Shown piece by piece: positions 1-6,544 of a stretch of 6,576 bases of DNA. Made by a program: the position numbers and the translations under genes. This DNA comes from Deltaproteobacteria bacterium (GTDB lineage: Bacteria; Desulfobacterota; Desulfobacteria; Desulfobacterales; Desulfobacteraceae): NCBI GenBank assembly GCA_019314105.1, contig JAFCZY010000111.1:1-6576 (forward strand), read 5' to 3'. Under the pieces are notes generated by a model. It was not told where the DNA came from, made no database searches, and saw only the letters and a program-made list of their open reading frames with translations. Numbering within the stretch: position 1 is the stretch's first letter; every line of letters begins with the position of its first letter.

Positions 1-1
1 A

Positions 2-30
2 TTGATTTTTTATTAGATTTTATTGATAAT
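2..30 (+). promoter_or_regulatory. Putative sigma70-type promoter of the M48 protease gene
   Basis: TTGATT at 2-7 (4 of 6 matches to the -35 consensus) and GATAAT at 25-30 (5 of 6 to the -10 consensus) are separated by an ideal 17 bp. Transcription would start about 6-8 nt past the -10 box, at or next to the ATG at 37, so the message would have almost no leader. No clear Shine-Dalgarno sequence precedes the ATG. The region is very AT-rich, so a chance match is possible, and the window edge hides anything further upstream. Confidence 0.3.
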
Positions 31-36
31 AAGTTT

Positions 37-1455
37 ATGAAACTATTCAAATATCTTTGTGTCTTTCTCATCTTGGTTTTTTCCTTTTCATTTTCCTTGA
101 ACAGCAGCTTTGCCATATCCATCCCGGAAGAAAAAAAAGTGGCCAAAAAATTCATGAAAATGGTACAGGAAAAACAGATGATATTAAATGATCCCATTGC
201 CAGTCATATGATTACACAAGTTGGCAATCACATCCTCTCTTTCCTGCCTCCCCAGCCGTTTGACTATTCATTTTACATTGTGGACGATGATGTTTTTAAT
301 GCATTTGCCAGCCCGGCTGCCAATATCTTTGCCTATCGAGGATTGATTACAGCTCTTGATTCCATTGATGAACTGGCCGGTATCATCGCCCATGAAATTG
401 CCCATGCCGCAAGTCGTCATGTATCTGAATCCATTGATCGTGCAAAATTTATCAACATCGGAAGCCTGGCAGGAATGCTGGCCGGCGCCATCATCGGCAG
501 TCAATCCGGTGGCGATGCCGGAGCGGCAATCATCACGGGCACAATGGCTGTGGGTCAGACAGCCATGCTGGCATTCACAAGGGAAAATGAAACAGAAGCG
601 GATGAAAAAGGAATTATGTTTTTAAAAAAGAGCTGTTTCGCTCCGGAAGGACTCCTGTCCGGTCTGATGAAAATCAGGGAGGCGGATTACCGGGGTGTGG
701 AAGGAATCCCCGACTATGTTAAGACCCATCCCGGAACCGGCAACCGAATTGCCCATGTTGAAACGATTCTGGCAGGCTATACCCCATTGAAAAACAAGGC
801 AGAATGTGAGGAAAATTTTAAGTTTAATATGGTAAAATACAGACTTTTAGGGCTTTACGCAGATATCGAGCCCACCTTTAATCTATTGACCACAAAGCTG
901 GAAGGCAATCCTTCAGGGGCTGACGCGGCTGCCATCCACTATGGGATGGGACTTATTTATGCCAGAAAATTCATGAAAGAAAAAGCCCTGTCTCATCTAA
1001 AAAAAGCGCTTTCCATTAATATTTTCGACCCCATGATACTTCTTGAAATGGGGAGAATATATCTACAGAATGGTGAGCCCCAAAAAGCCCTCAACGTCCT
1101 TAAAGGGATAGAGTCAGACCCTATCATGGGCCTTGGGGTCAAATTTCATCAGGCAGGTGCGCATCTTGAGTTAAGGAATCTGAAAAAAGCCAAAAATCTT
1201 TTGAATACCATTATCAATACATCACCCTCCTTATATCCAAGAGCCTACTTTAACCTGGCAAATATTATGTCACTTGAAAAAAATCCAAGTCTTTCCCATT
1301 ATTATCTTGGGGTCTATTATTCTGAAATCAATAACAATAAAATTGCCATTGCCCATTTAAATAAAGCTTTAGACAAATTAAAGGATAAAACTAAAATTGA
1401 AAAGGCAAAAAAACTGTTGGATCAATTAAAAAAAGATGTAAATAGTAAAATTTGA
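37..1455 (+). CDS. Exported M48 family zinc metalloprotease with C-terminal TPRs (BepA-like)
   Basis: This is probably a periplasmic protease/chaperone for outer-membrane protein quality control, by analogy with E. coli BepA (487 aa; 472 aa here). Residues 1-26 form a signal peptide: a basic start (MKLFK), a long hydrophobic core, and a likely cleavage after SSFA. There is no lipobox. The M48 catalytic domain covers about residues 30-250. HEIAH at 119-123 supplies two zinc histidines and the catalytic Glu120. ETEAD at 185-189 supplies the third ligand, probably Glu185. THP at 230-232 matches the place of the inhibitory 'switch' histidine reported in BepA. Residues from about 290 to 465 are helical TPR-like repeats (for example around 301-330, 334-350 and 415-450) with a Lys-rich tail. 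The ATG at 37 is chosen because the signal peptide begins there, although the frame stays open upstream to the window edge and the Shine-Dalgarno is poor. The gene is convergent with the EF-G gene. Family assignment is strong; the substrate is unknown, and a YfgC/LoiP-like role is the main alternative. Confidence 0.9.
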   Translation: MKLFKYLCVFLILVFSFSFSLNSSFAISIPEEKKVAKKFMKMVQEKQMILNDPIASHMITQVGNHILSFLPPQPFDYSFYIVDDDVFNAFASPAANIFAYRGLITALDSIDELAGIIAHEIAHAASRHVSESIDRAKFINIGSLAGMLAGAIIGSQSGGDAGAAIITGTMAVGQTAMLAFTRENETEADEKGIMFLKKSCFAPEGLLSGLMKIREADYRGVEGIPDYVKTHPGTGNRIAHVETILAGYTPLKNKAECEENFKFNMVKYRLLGLYADIEPTFNLLTTKLEGNPSGADAAAIHYGMGLIYARKFMKEKALSHLKKALSINIFDPMILLEMGRIYLQNGEPQKALNVLKGIESDPIMGLGVKFHQAGAHLELRNLKKAKNLLNTIINTSPSLYPRAYFNLANIMSLEKNPSLSHYYLGVYYSEINNNKIAIAHLNKALDKLKDKTKIEKAKKLLDQLKKDVNSKI

Positions 1456-1459
1456 GTGG

Positions 1460-1484
1460 TGGGAAAATTTCTATAATTTTCTTA
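1460..1484 (+). terminator. Weak AT-rich hairpin between convergent genes, possible terminator
   Basis: The 39-nt gap between the M48 and EF-G stop codons contains a perfect 7-bp inverted repeat, GAAAATT (1463-1469) and AATTTTC (1475-1481), around a 5-nt loop. In plus-strand RNA it extends by two G-U pairs and one U-A pair to 1460-1484. The stem is almost all A-U and is not followed by a clear U tract, so it is a poor intrinsic terminator. Its place between two convergent genes is the main argument for it. Confidence 0.25.
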
Positions 1485-1494
1485 AATCCTAAAT

Positions 1495-3525
1495 CTAAAC
1501 TTTATCAAAACGCGAAAACTGCATGGAAAATGTTCCCCTGCCCTGGCTGGCAGATCGAAGGGCTGTGGAATATCCGAACATTTTAGCCAGAGGGACCACG
1601 GCTTTCACAACTTGAATGCCTGCTTTCGGACTGATAGATTCAATTTTCCCCCCTCTTGCATTCAAATCGGATATGGCATCACCCATATACGTATCCGGGA
1701 CAAACACCTCTACTTCCATAATCGGCTCAAGCAACGCTAAAGAGGCCTTTTCCAAAGCATCCTTACACGCCATGGAGGCGCAAACGGAAAAGGCAAGTTC
1801 TGAACTTCTCTCATCAAAGCTGCCGCCTTCAATCACAATGGAGATATCAACCAGAGGGTATCCCTTAAGGTATCCACCTTCAAGACTCTCCCGAATTCCT
1901 TTTTCCATGGCTGGGATATAGTGCTCAGGGATCTGATCATTCCCCACCTTAGAATTAAATGTAACCCCATCCCCCCGTTTTAAAGGTTTGAGACGGATAT
2001 CGACAGTTGCGAAATGTGCCTTTCCGGATATGTCTCTTTCAAAAACAGCACTGCCGCTTGCTTCGGAAGTAAGGATTTCCCGATAAACAACCTGAGGATT
2101 CCCTATATTCACATTGGTTTTAAATTCTTTTAACATCCTTGAAATAATAATTTCAAGATGGAGTTCGCCCATGCCGGATAAAATGGTCTGTCCGGTCTCC
2201 TCATTTTTGCTCACCTTTAAGGTCGGATCTTCAATGGTAAACTTTTCAAGTACAGTATCGAGTTTTTCCTGGTCTGCATGAGTTTTGGGTTCTATGGCAA
2301 TGGAAATAACCGGGTCTTCATATTCCATTTTTTCAAGAAATACAGGGGACTCCTGTGAACATAAGGTATCACCGGTTCCGGAATCCTTAAGCCCGACAAT
2401 ACCAATAATATCACCAGCTGTTGCCTCTTTTAACCGTTCTCTTTTATTGGCATGCATTTTCAAAATTCTGGATAATTTTTCTTTTCTCTTTAACAAGGGA
2501 TTAAATACTTCCGATCCTGTCTCAAGTTTACCCGAATAAATCCTGGCAAAAGAAAGTTTTCTTCCCTCGATCATGGAGACTTTGAAAATCAAGGCAGCGA
2601 GCGGGCCATTTTTCTGGGGTAAAAATTCCAATTCTTCTTCAGTTTCCGGATGGATACCTTTAACAGGCGGAATATCCAGAGGGCTTGGCAGATATAACTC
2701 TATCCCATCGAGTAAGGGTTGAATGCCCTTATTTTTAAGGGCGCTTCCACAAAATACCGGCACGATCTGTCTTGAAATGGTTGCAGTGCGAATGGCTTTG
2801 ATGAGTTCTCCAACAGAGATATCCTCTTCTGAAAGATATTTCTCCATTATCTCATCATCAAGTTCCGATATGGTTTCTAGAAGTTTTTCCCGGTATTCGG
2901 AAACTATCTCTTCAAATTCAGGAGCAATATCATCTATTGAATACTCAGCCCCATTTGTTTCATCATCCCAGATGATCTGTTTCATGTTGACAAGATCGAT
3001 TACACCGGCAAACCTGTCTTCCGAACCCATGGGCAATTGAAGCATCACAGGGGTTGCCCCCAGCTTTTCTTTTATCGCACTGACAACACTAAAAAAATCC
3101 GCTCCGGTCCGGTCCATTTTATTAATAAACGCCAGCCTGGGAACCGAATATCGATCCGCCTGTCTCCAGACAGTCTCAGATTGTGGTTCAACGCCCCCCA
3201 CAGCACAAAAAACACCAATGGCCCCATCCAGAACTCTTAATGCCCTTTCCACCTCAACGGTAAAATCCACATGCCCCGGAGTATCAATAATCTGGATAAG
3301 AGACTTCTTCCATTCGCAAACGGTCACAGCAGAAGTGATGGTGATCCCTCGATCCTGCTCATCCTGCATCCAGTCCATAACAGCTTCACCATCATGAACT
3401 TCTCCAAGCTTATAGGATTCCCCGGTGTAGTAAAGGATCCTTTCCGTTACAGTCGTTTTACCGGCATCAATATGGGCCATGATCCCAATATTTCTAAACT
3501 GACTGATATTCTTTTTTTTGTTCAT
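1495..3525 (-). CDS. fusA: Elongation factor G-type GTPase (divergent EF-G paralogue, EF-G2/spdEFG2-like)
   Basis: This is a cytoplasmic ribosome-dependent translational GTPase; classical EF-G drives translocation and, with RRF, ribosome recycling. Its 676 aa are slightly fewer than the usual 690-700. All G motifs are intact: AHIDAGKT (17-24), RGITI (59-63, switch I), DTPGH (81-85), NKMD (135-138) and GSA (260-262). A G' insertion (about 158-255), domain II (about 300-390), domain III with GMGELHLEI (451-459), domain IV (about 475-595) and domain V follow. Domain IV is unusual. The canonical GGRGQYGHV loop is replaced by [13 protein letters not shown] (496-508), and the GSYHDVDSSE tip loop by GSFDERSSE (568-576), one residue shorter and without the histidine used in translocation. 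The gene stands alone, with no rpsL, rpsG or tuf beside it, so it is probably a second EF-G, perhaps for recycling or a specialised role. The start at 3525 fits the family's N-terminus. AAGGG lies 12 nt upstream of the ATG, a long spacing, inside a repeated leader element. Confidence 0.93.
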   Translation of the reverse strand: MNKKKNISQFRNIGIMAHIDAGKTTVTERILYYTGESYKLGEVHDGEAVMDWMQDEQDRGITITSAVTVCEWKKSLIQIIDTPGHVDFTVEVERALRVLDGAIGVFCAVGGVEPQSETVWRQADRYSVPRLAFINKMDRTGADFFSVVSAIKEKLGATPVMLQLPMGSEDRFAGVIDLVNMKQIIWDDETNGAEYSIDDIAPEFEEIVSEYREKLLETISELDDEIMEKYLSEEDISVGELIKAIRTATISRQIVPVFCGSALKNKGIQPLLDGIELYLPSPLDIPPVKGIHPETEEELEFLPQKNGPLAALIFKVSMIEGRKLSFARIYSGKLETGSEVFNPLLKRKEKLSRILKMHANKRERLKEATAGDIIGIVGLKDSGTGDTLCSQESPVFLEKMEYEDPVISIAIEPKTHADQEKLDTVLEKFTIEDPTLKVSKNEETGQTILSGMGELHLEIIISRMLKEFKTNVNIGNPQVVYREILTSEASGSAVFERDISGKAHFATVDIRLKPLKRGDGVTFNSKVGNDQIPEHYIPAMEKGIRESLEGGYLKGYPLVDISIVIEGGSFDERSSELAFSVCASMACKDALEKASLALLEPIMEVEVFVPDTYMGDAISDLNARGGKIESISPKAGIQVVKAVVPLAKMFGYSTALRSASQGRGTFSMQFSRFDKV

Positions 3526-3526
3526 T

Positions 3527-3559
3527 TTACGTGTGACCCTTGTGGTTACGTGTGACCTT
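3527..3559 (-). repeat. Tandem direct repeat in the EF-G leader, containing the ribosome-binding site
   Basis: TTACGTGTGACC occurs at 3527-3538 and again at 3546-3557, exactly 19 bp apart. Read as EF-G mRNA, the two units are AAGGTCACACGTAA and AAGGGTCACACGTAA; each begins with a Shine-Dalgarno-like AAGG and the second ends 2 nt before the ATG. The outer copy (3544-3557) is also an imperfect palindrome of the form GGTnACnnGTnACC. It may be a duplicated operator, a duplicated ribosome-binding segment, or a simple recent duplication. Confidence 0.55.
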
Positions 3560-3686
3560 CAGGTTATAATCAAATTATTTTTTGCTTTCATTTTTTGCTT
3601 AAACGCTTGATAAATTCTTTGAATTAAAATGATATTTGATACAGCATCGCCTAATAGGTGTCAAGAAAATATCCCTTGCAAATCGG

Positions 3687-3744
3687 TTACGGGTTTAATA
3701 AATTAAAACTTTAAAATTTAGTAATCCAAATAGTTGACCCGTAA
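3687..3744. repeat. Nested inverted repeats upstream of ddl
   Basis: The outer arms TTACGGGT (3687-3694) and ACCCGTAA (3737-3744) are perfect reverse complements. They enclose a very AT-rich segment with an inner pair, TAAATT (3699-3704) and AATTTA (3715-3720). If transcribed, this could fold as a stem-loop in the ddl leader; as DNA it could be a two-site operator. The inner left arm overlaps the putative -10 box. The 8-bp outer match in AT-rich DNA includes a GC-containing core, which makes it less likely to be chance, but it remains unproven. Confidence 0.35.
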
Positions 3745-3770
3745 ATATTCTCAGGAGAAAATAAAATTTC

Positions 3771-3824
3771 ATGATTCCGGGATTTGAAGCACTTGTTGAA
3801 GAAAGAATAAAACAGGAGTTTACT
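3771..3824 (+). pseudogene. Possible N-terminal remnant of a DUF1992 gene, in frame with ddl
   Basis: An ATG at 3771, with AGGAG 13 nt upstream (3753-3757), opens an 18-codon stretch in frame with ddl. The first codons read MIPGFEALVEERIKQ. From memory, this resembles the start of DUF1992 (DnaJC28 conserved-domain) proteins of Desulfobacterota, which begin with a similar amphipathic 'FE.IVEERI' helix before a conserved PGKGKPL-type motif. That motif and the rest of the domain are absent; the sequence runs straight into the ddl ribosome-binding site. The likely reading is a DUF1992 gene deleted down to its first codons. Otherwise it is a chance in-frame extension of Ddl. Confidence 0.35.
3814..3818 (+). 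promoter_or_regulatory. Ribosome-binding site that sets the ddl start at 3825
   Basis: AGGAG lies 6 nt before the ATG at 3825, an optimal distance. The competing upstream ATG at 3771 has AGGAG at a poorer 13-nt distance and would add 18 residues that Ddl proteins do not have. This supports 3825 as the main start. Confidence 0.7.
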
Positions 3825-4784
3825 ATGAAAAAAATCAGGCTGGCTCTTTTATCCGGCGGCGTCTCTTCGGAAAGAGAGGTGTCTCTTAACAGCGGCAAAC
3901 AGGTCTTTGAAGCACTTGATAAGGACAAATATGATATCACCCGATATGATCCCAAAACAGACCTGAAACAGCTTGTCAATGATGCAGATAAGATTGATGC
4001 AGCCCTGATCATTCTGCATGGCCGTTTTGGAGAAGATGGAACGATTCAGGGGCTTTTGGACCTGCTGGATATCCCCTACCAGGGTGCAGGGGTTTTGGGA
4101 AGTGCCATGGCCATGAATAAACTAGTGGCCAAAAGACTGTATGACGGCGCCGGGATTCCCACGCCTTCTTATCTTTCATTATCAATGACAGATAAAATCG
4201 AACCATCAAAAATTGTAAATGCCTTAGGTCTTCCCCTGGTTGTAAAACCGGCCTGTGCCGGATCAAGTATGGGAATGAGTATTGTCAAGGCTGTATCGAC
4301 ACTTGAAGATGCCATAACCTTAGGGTTTGAACATGATGATACCCTTATTATTGAAACCTATATCAAGGGGATTGAACTGACTTGCGGCGTTCTGGGAAAT
4401 GATGAACCGGAAGCTTTGCCGGTCATTGAAATTATCCCGGGGGACGCATATGAATTTTTCGATTACACGGCAAAATATGTTGTCGGAGCAACCGAGGAAA
4501 TTTGCCCTGCCCGCATTGATAAAATCACAACAAAAAAAGCCCAGGAACTTGCCATTAAAGCACATCAGGCCCTTTTCCTGAAGGGATATTCCAGAACAGA
4601 CTTTATTCTTTCTAATAATGAATTGACGGTTCTGGAAACCAACACAATTCCAGGGATGACGGCAACCAGTCTATATCCCCAATCTGCACAGGTGGCTGGA
4701 TACTCTTTTACCGAACTCTTAGATAAACTCATTCAATTATCAATCAAAGAACATACAAAACAAGCATTAAGGAGATCAACATGA
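3825..4784 (+). CDS. ddl: D-alanine--D-alanine ligase
   Basis: This cytoplasmic ATP-grasp enzyme joins two D-alanines to make the dipeptide added to UDP-MurNAc-tripeptide in peptidoglycan synthesis. From the ATG at 3825 it has 319 aa, normal for the family. Visible motifs are SGGVSSEREVS (10-20, with substrate-binding Glu16), LHGRFGEDG (64-72), the ATP-loop region VVKPACAGSSMGMS (139-152), FDYTAKY (212-218), and the catalytic end RTDF (257-260) with Glu271 and Asn273 in LETNTIPGMT. Asp259, Glu271 and Asn273 correspond to the two-magnesium ligands and Arg257 to the transition-state arginine. Tyr218 after Lys217 is the D-Ala-type residue; D-Ala-D-Lac ligases usually have Phe there, so ordinary vancomycin-sensitive termini are expected. 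The ATP-loop has AGSSMG instead of the common EGSSVG, a tolerated variant. Its stop overlaps the purDE start by ATGA, so the two are translationally coupled. An in-frame ATG at 3771 could give an 18-residue extension but is less likely. Confidence 0.95.
   Translation: MKKIRLALLSGGVSSEREVSLNSGKQVFEALDKDKYDITRYDPKTDLKQLVNDADKIDAALIILHGRFGEDGTIQGLLDLLDIPYQGAGVLGSAMAMNKLVAKRLYDGAGIPTPSYLSLSMTDKIEPSKIVNALGLPLVVKPACAGSSMGMSIVKAVSTLEDAITLGFEHDDTLIIETYIKGIELTCGVLGNDEPEALPVIEIIPGDAYEFFDYTAKYVVGATEEICPARIDKITTKKAQELAIKAHQALFLKGYSRTDFILSNNELTVLETNTIPGMTATSLYPQSAQVAGYSFTELLDKLIQLSIKEHTKQALRRST
4769..4774 (+). promoter_or_regulatory. Ribosome-binding site of purDE inside the 3' end of ddl
   Basis: AAGGAG ends 6 nt before the ATG at 4781. 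It lies within the last codons of ddl, and the ddl stop overlaps the start as ATGA. This fixes the purDE start and supports translational coupling. Confidence 0.8.
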
Positions 4785-6544
4785 AGATTCTAGTCGTTGG
4801 TGGTGGTGGCCGTGAACATACAATGGTATGGAAAATATCAAAAAGCCCTTTAGTGGAAAAAATATATTGTGCGCCGGGAAATGCCGGAACCCACGAGTTG
4901 GCAGAATCCGTCCCCATAAATGCAGAAGATATTAATGCATTAGCTGTTTTTGCTAAGAAAAATGAAATTGATCTGACGGTTGTCGGTCCGGAAGGCCCTC
5001 TGGTGAACGGTATTGCAGATACCTTTGAAGAAATGGGACTCAAGGTATTTGGTCCGAGTAAAGCTGCGGCAAGGCTTGAAGGCAGTAAACTTTTTTCAAA
5101 GCAGCATATGCAAAAATATAATATTCCCTGCGCCATGGGAAAGGCATTCACCGATACCAGCAAAGCCAAAACATATGCCAAAGCCCTTGGGGCGCCCTGT
5201 GTGGTCAAAGCAGACGGCCTTGCAGCCGGGAAAGGCGTCATCATCTGTTCAACGCTTGAGGAAGCAAATGAGGCCATTGACGCCATGATCAATGACAATG
5301 CATTTGGAGAGGCCGGCGCCATTGTGGTGGTGGAAGAATGCCTGAAAGGTGAAGAAGCCTCTTTTATCGCATTAACAGATGGGAAGACGGTTCTGCCGCT
5401 GCCGGAATCCCAGGATCACAAAAGAATTTTTGATAATGATGAAGGCCCCAATACCGGGGGTATGGGCGCTTATTCTCCGGCACCGGTTTTAGATCACCTG
5501 CTTCGTGAAAAAGCCATGAAGGAGGTCATGATCCCGGCGGTACAGGGTATGGCAAAAGAAGGTACCCCGTTTAAAGGTGTCCTCTATGCAGGCCTTATGG
5601 TGGAAAAAGATCAGATAAAAGTGCTGGAATTTAACACAAGACTGGGAGACCCTGAAACCCAACCTATTCTCATGAGACTTGAAAATGACCTGGTGCCCTT
5701 GATGGAAGCCTGCTGTGACGGAACCTTGCACAATTATTCCACAAAGATAGACCCGAGAGCTGCCATGTGTGTGGTAATTTCTTCGGGCGGCTATCCCGGT
5801 TCCTATAAAACAGGGGAAGAAATCTTTGGGCTTGAAGAAGCTGGCAAAGTTAAAGATACGGTTGTCTTTCATGCCGGAACCGCATTAAAAGACGGTAAGG
5901 TGGTGAGTTCAGGCGGCAGAGTCCTGGGAGTGACCTCTCTGGGTGACAGCGTGAAAGAAGCCATTGACCGAGCCTATGAAGCCTGTGGAAAAATATCTTT
6001 TAACCAGCACTTCTATCGCAAAGACATTGGTGCAAAAGCCTTAAAACGCCTCTCCATTCCGCCCCAGGTGAGCGTGATCATGGGAAGTGACTCTGATTTT
6101 CCTGTTATGGAAAAAACATTGTTCGTACTGAAAAAATTTGATATCCCCTACACGGTCACGGTGGCGTCTGCCCACAGAACTCCGGAACGAGCCACCCAAC
6201 TTGCCAGTGAGGCAAGAGAAAAAGGCATTAAGGTTCTCATCTGCGGTGCCGGTCATGCCGCTCATCTTGCCGGTGTCATCGCCGCCCATACCACCCTTCC
6301 CGTTTTAGGGGTGCCCATTGATTCATCTGCTCTTCAAGGGATGGATTCTTTACTGGCAACCGTTCAGATGCCGCCGGGCATCCCGGTTTCCACGATAGCT
6401 ATTGGAAAATCAGGGGCTTACAATGCCGGTATTTCTGTAGCCCAGATCCTTGCGGTTTCAGATCCTGAAATGGCTGAAAAACTGTCAGCCTTTAAACAGG
6501 AGATGGCTGATAAAGTTAATAAAAAGGCAGCCTCTTTTATATAA
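4781..6544 (+). CDS. purD: PurD-PurE fusion: phosphoribosylamine--glycine ligase / N5-CAIR mutase
   Basis: This 587-aa cytoplasmic protein joins two enzymes of de novo purine synthesis. Residues 1 to about 425 are PurD (GAR synthetase, ATP-grasp): VVGGGGREH (5-13), VKADGLAAGKG (142-152), QDHKR followed by GPNTGGMGAYSPAPV (222-236), and LEFNTRLGDPETQP (282-295). PurD ends near YRKDIGAKAL, its usual C-terminus. After a linker of about ten residues, 430-587 are PurE: VIMGSDSD (432-439), SAHRTP (463-468, with catalytic His465), GAGHAAHLAG (489-498) and the MPPGIPVSTIAIGKSGAYNAG segment. SAHRTP, rather than the SAHKT of class II enzymes, points to a class I N5-CAIR mutase, which works after PurK; no purK is visible here. 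Both halves look complete and active. No in-frame ATG with a ribosome-binding site lies at the junction, so separate PurE synthesis is unlikely. The gene overlaps ddl by ATGA and the next gene by TAATG. PurD-PurE fusion is unusual, and a sequencing error that removed a stop is the alternative. Confidence 0.93.
   Translation: MKILVVGGGGREHTMVWKISKSPLVEKIYCAPGNAGTHELAESVPINAEDINALAVFAKKNEIDLTVVGPEGPLVNGIADTFEEMGLKVFGPSKAAARLEGSKLFSKQHMQKYNIPCAMGKAFTDTSKAKTYAKALGAPCVVKADGLAAGKGVIICSTLEEANEAIDAMINDNAFGEAGAIVVVEECLKGEEASFIALTDGKTVLPLPESQDHKRIFDNDEGPNTGGMGAYSPAPVLDHLLREKAMKEVMIPAVQGMAKEGTPFKGVLYAGLMVEKDQIKVLEFNTRLGDPETQPILMRLENDLVPLMEACCDGTLHNYSTKIDPRAAMCVVISSGGYPGSYKTGEEIFGLEEAGKVKDTVVFHAGTALKDGKVVSSGGRVLGVTSLGDSVKEAIDRAYEACGKISFNQHFYRKDIGAKALKRLSIPPQVSVIMGSDSDFPVMEKTLFVLKKFDIPYTVTVASAHRTPERATQLASEAREKGIKVLICGAGHAAHLAGVIAAHTTLPVLGVPIDSSALQGMDSLLATVQMPPGIPVSTIAIGKSGAYNAGISVAQILAVSDPEMAEKLSAFKQEMADKVNKKAASFI

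Larger units (their letters stand above)
3526..3770. promoter_or_regulatory. Divergent intergenic control region of the EF-G gene and the ddl-purDE operon
   Basis: This AT-rich region separates two divergent transcription units, so it must hold at least two promoters. For ddl, TTGCAA (3676-3681) and TAAATT (3699-3704), with 17 bp between, is the best pair I see (4 of 6 at each box). For the EF-G direction no convincing -35/-10 pair was found. The EF-G leader contains a tandem repeat (3527-3559), and the ddl side contains nested inverted repeats (3687-3744). No ORF of any size, tRNA or recognisable riboswitch was seen here. Confidence 0.5.

Noticed and set aside
1616..3240. Several plus-strand open frames of 67-105 codons opposite the EF-G gene
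   Set aside because: All are shadows of a complete, conserved EF-G frame. None has a convincing start signal or domain.
3526..3770. Purine or other riboswitch, or a small RNA gene, in the divergent intergenic region
   Set aside because: Although purDE is in the operon, I see no conserved purine-aptamer core or other known riboswitch motifs, only short inverted repeats in AT-rich DNA.
3695..4012. 105-codon minus-strand open frame covering the ddl start and leader
   Set aside because: It is antisense to conserved Ddl N-terminal motifs, its product is low-complexity (Ser/Leu-rich), and it shows no family resemblance.
4744..5322. 192-codon open frame on the minus strand, opposite the PurD part
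   Set aside because: It lies antisense to well-conserved PurD motifs, has no recognisable domain and no good ribosome-binding site. It is explained by codon bias of the real gene.
6068..6076. GTG codons near 6068 and 6074 as a separate internal PurE start
   Set aside because: There is no properly spaced Shine-Dalgarno sequence and no ATG start; the frame is continuous with PurD, so a fused product is the simpler reading.
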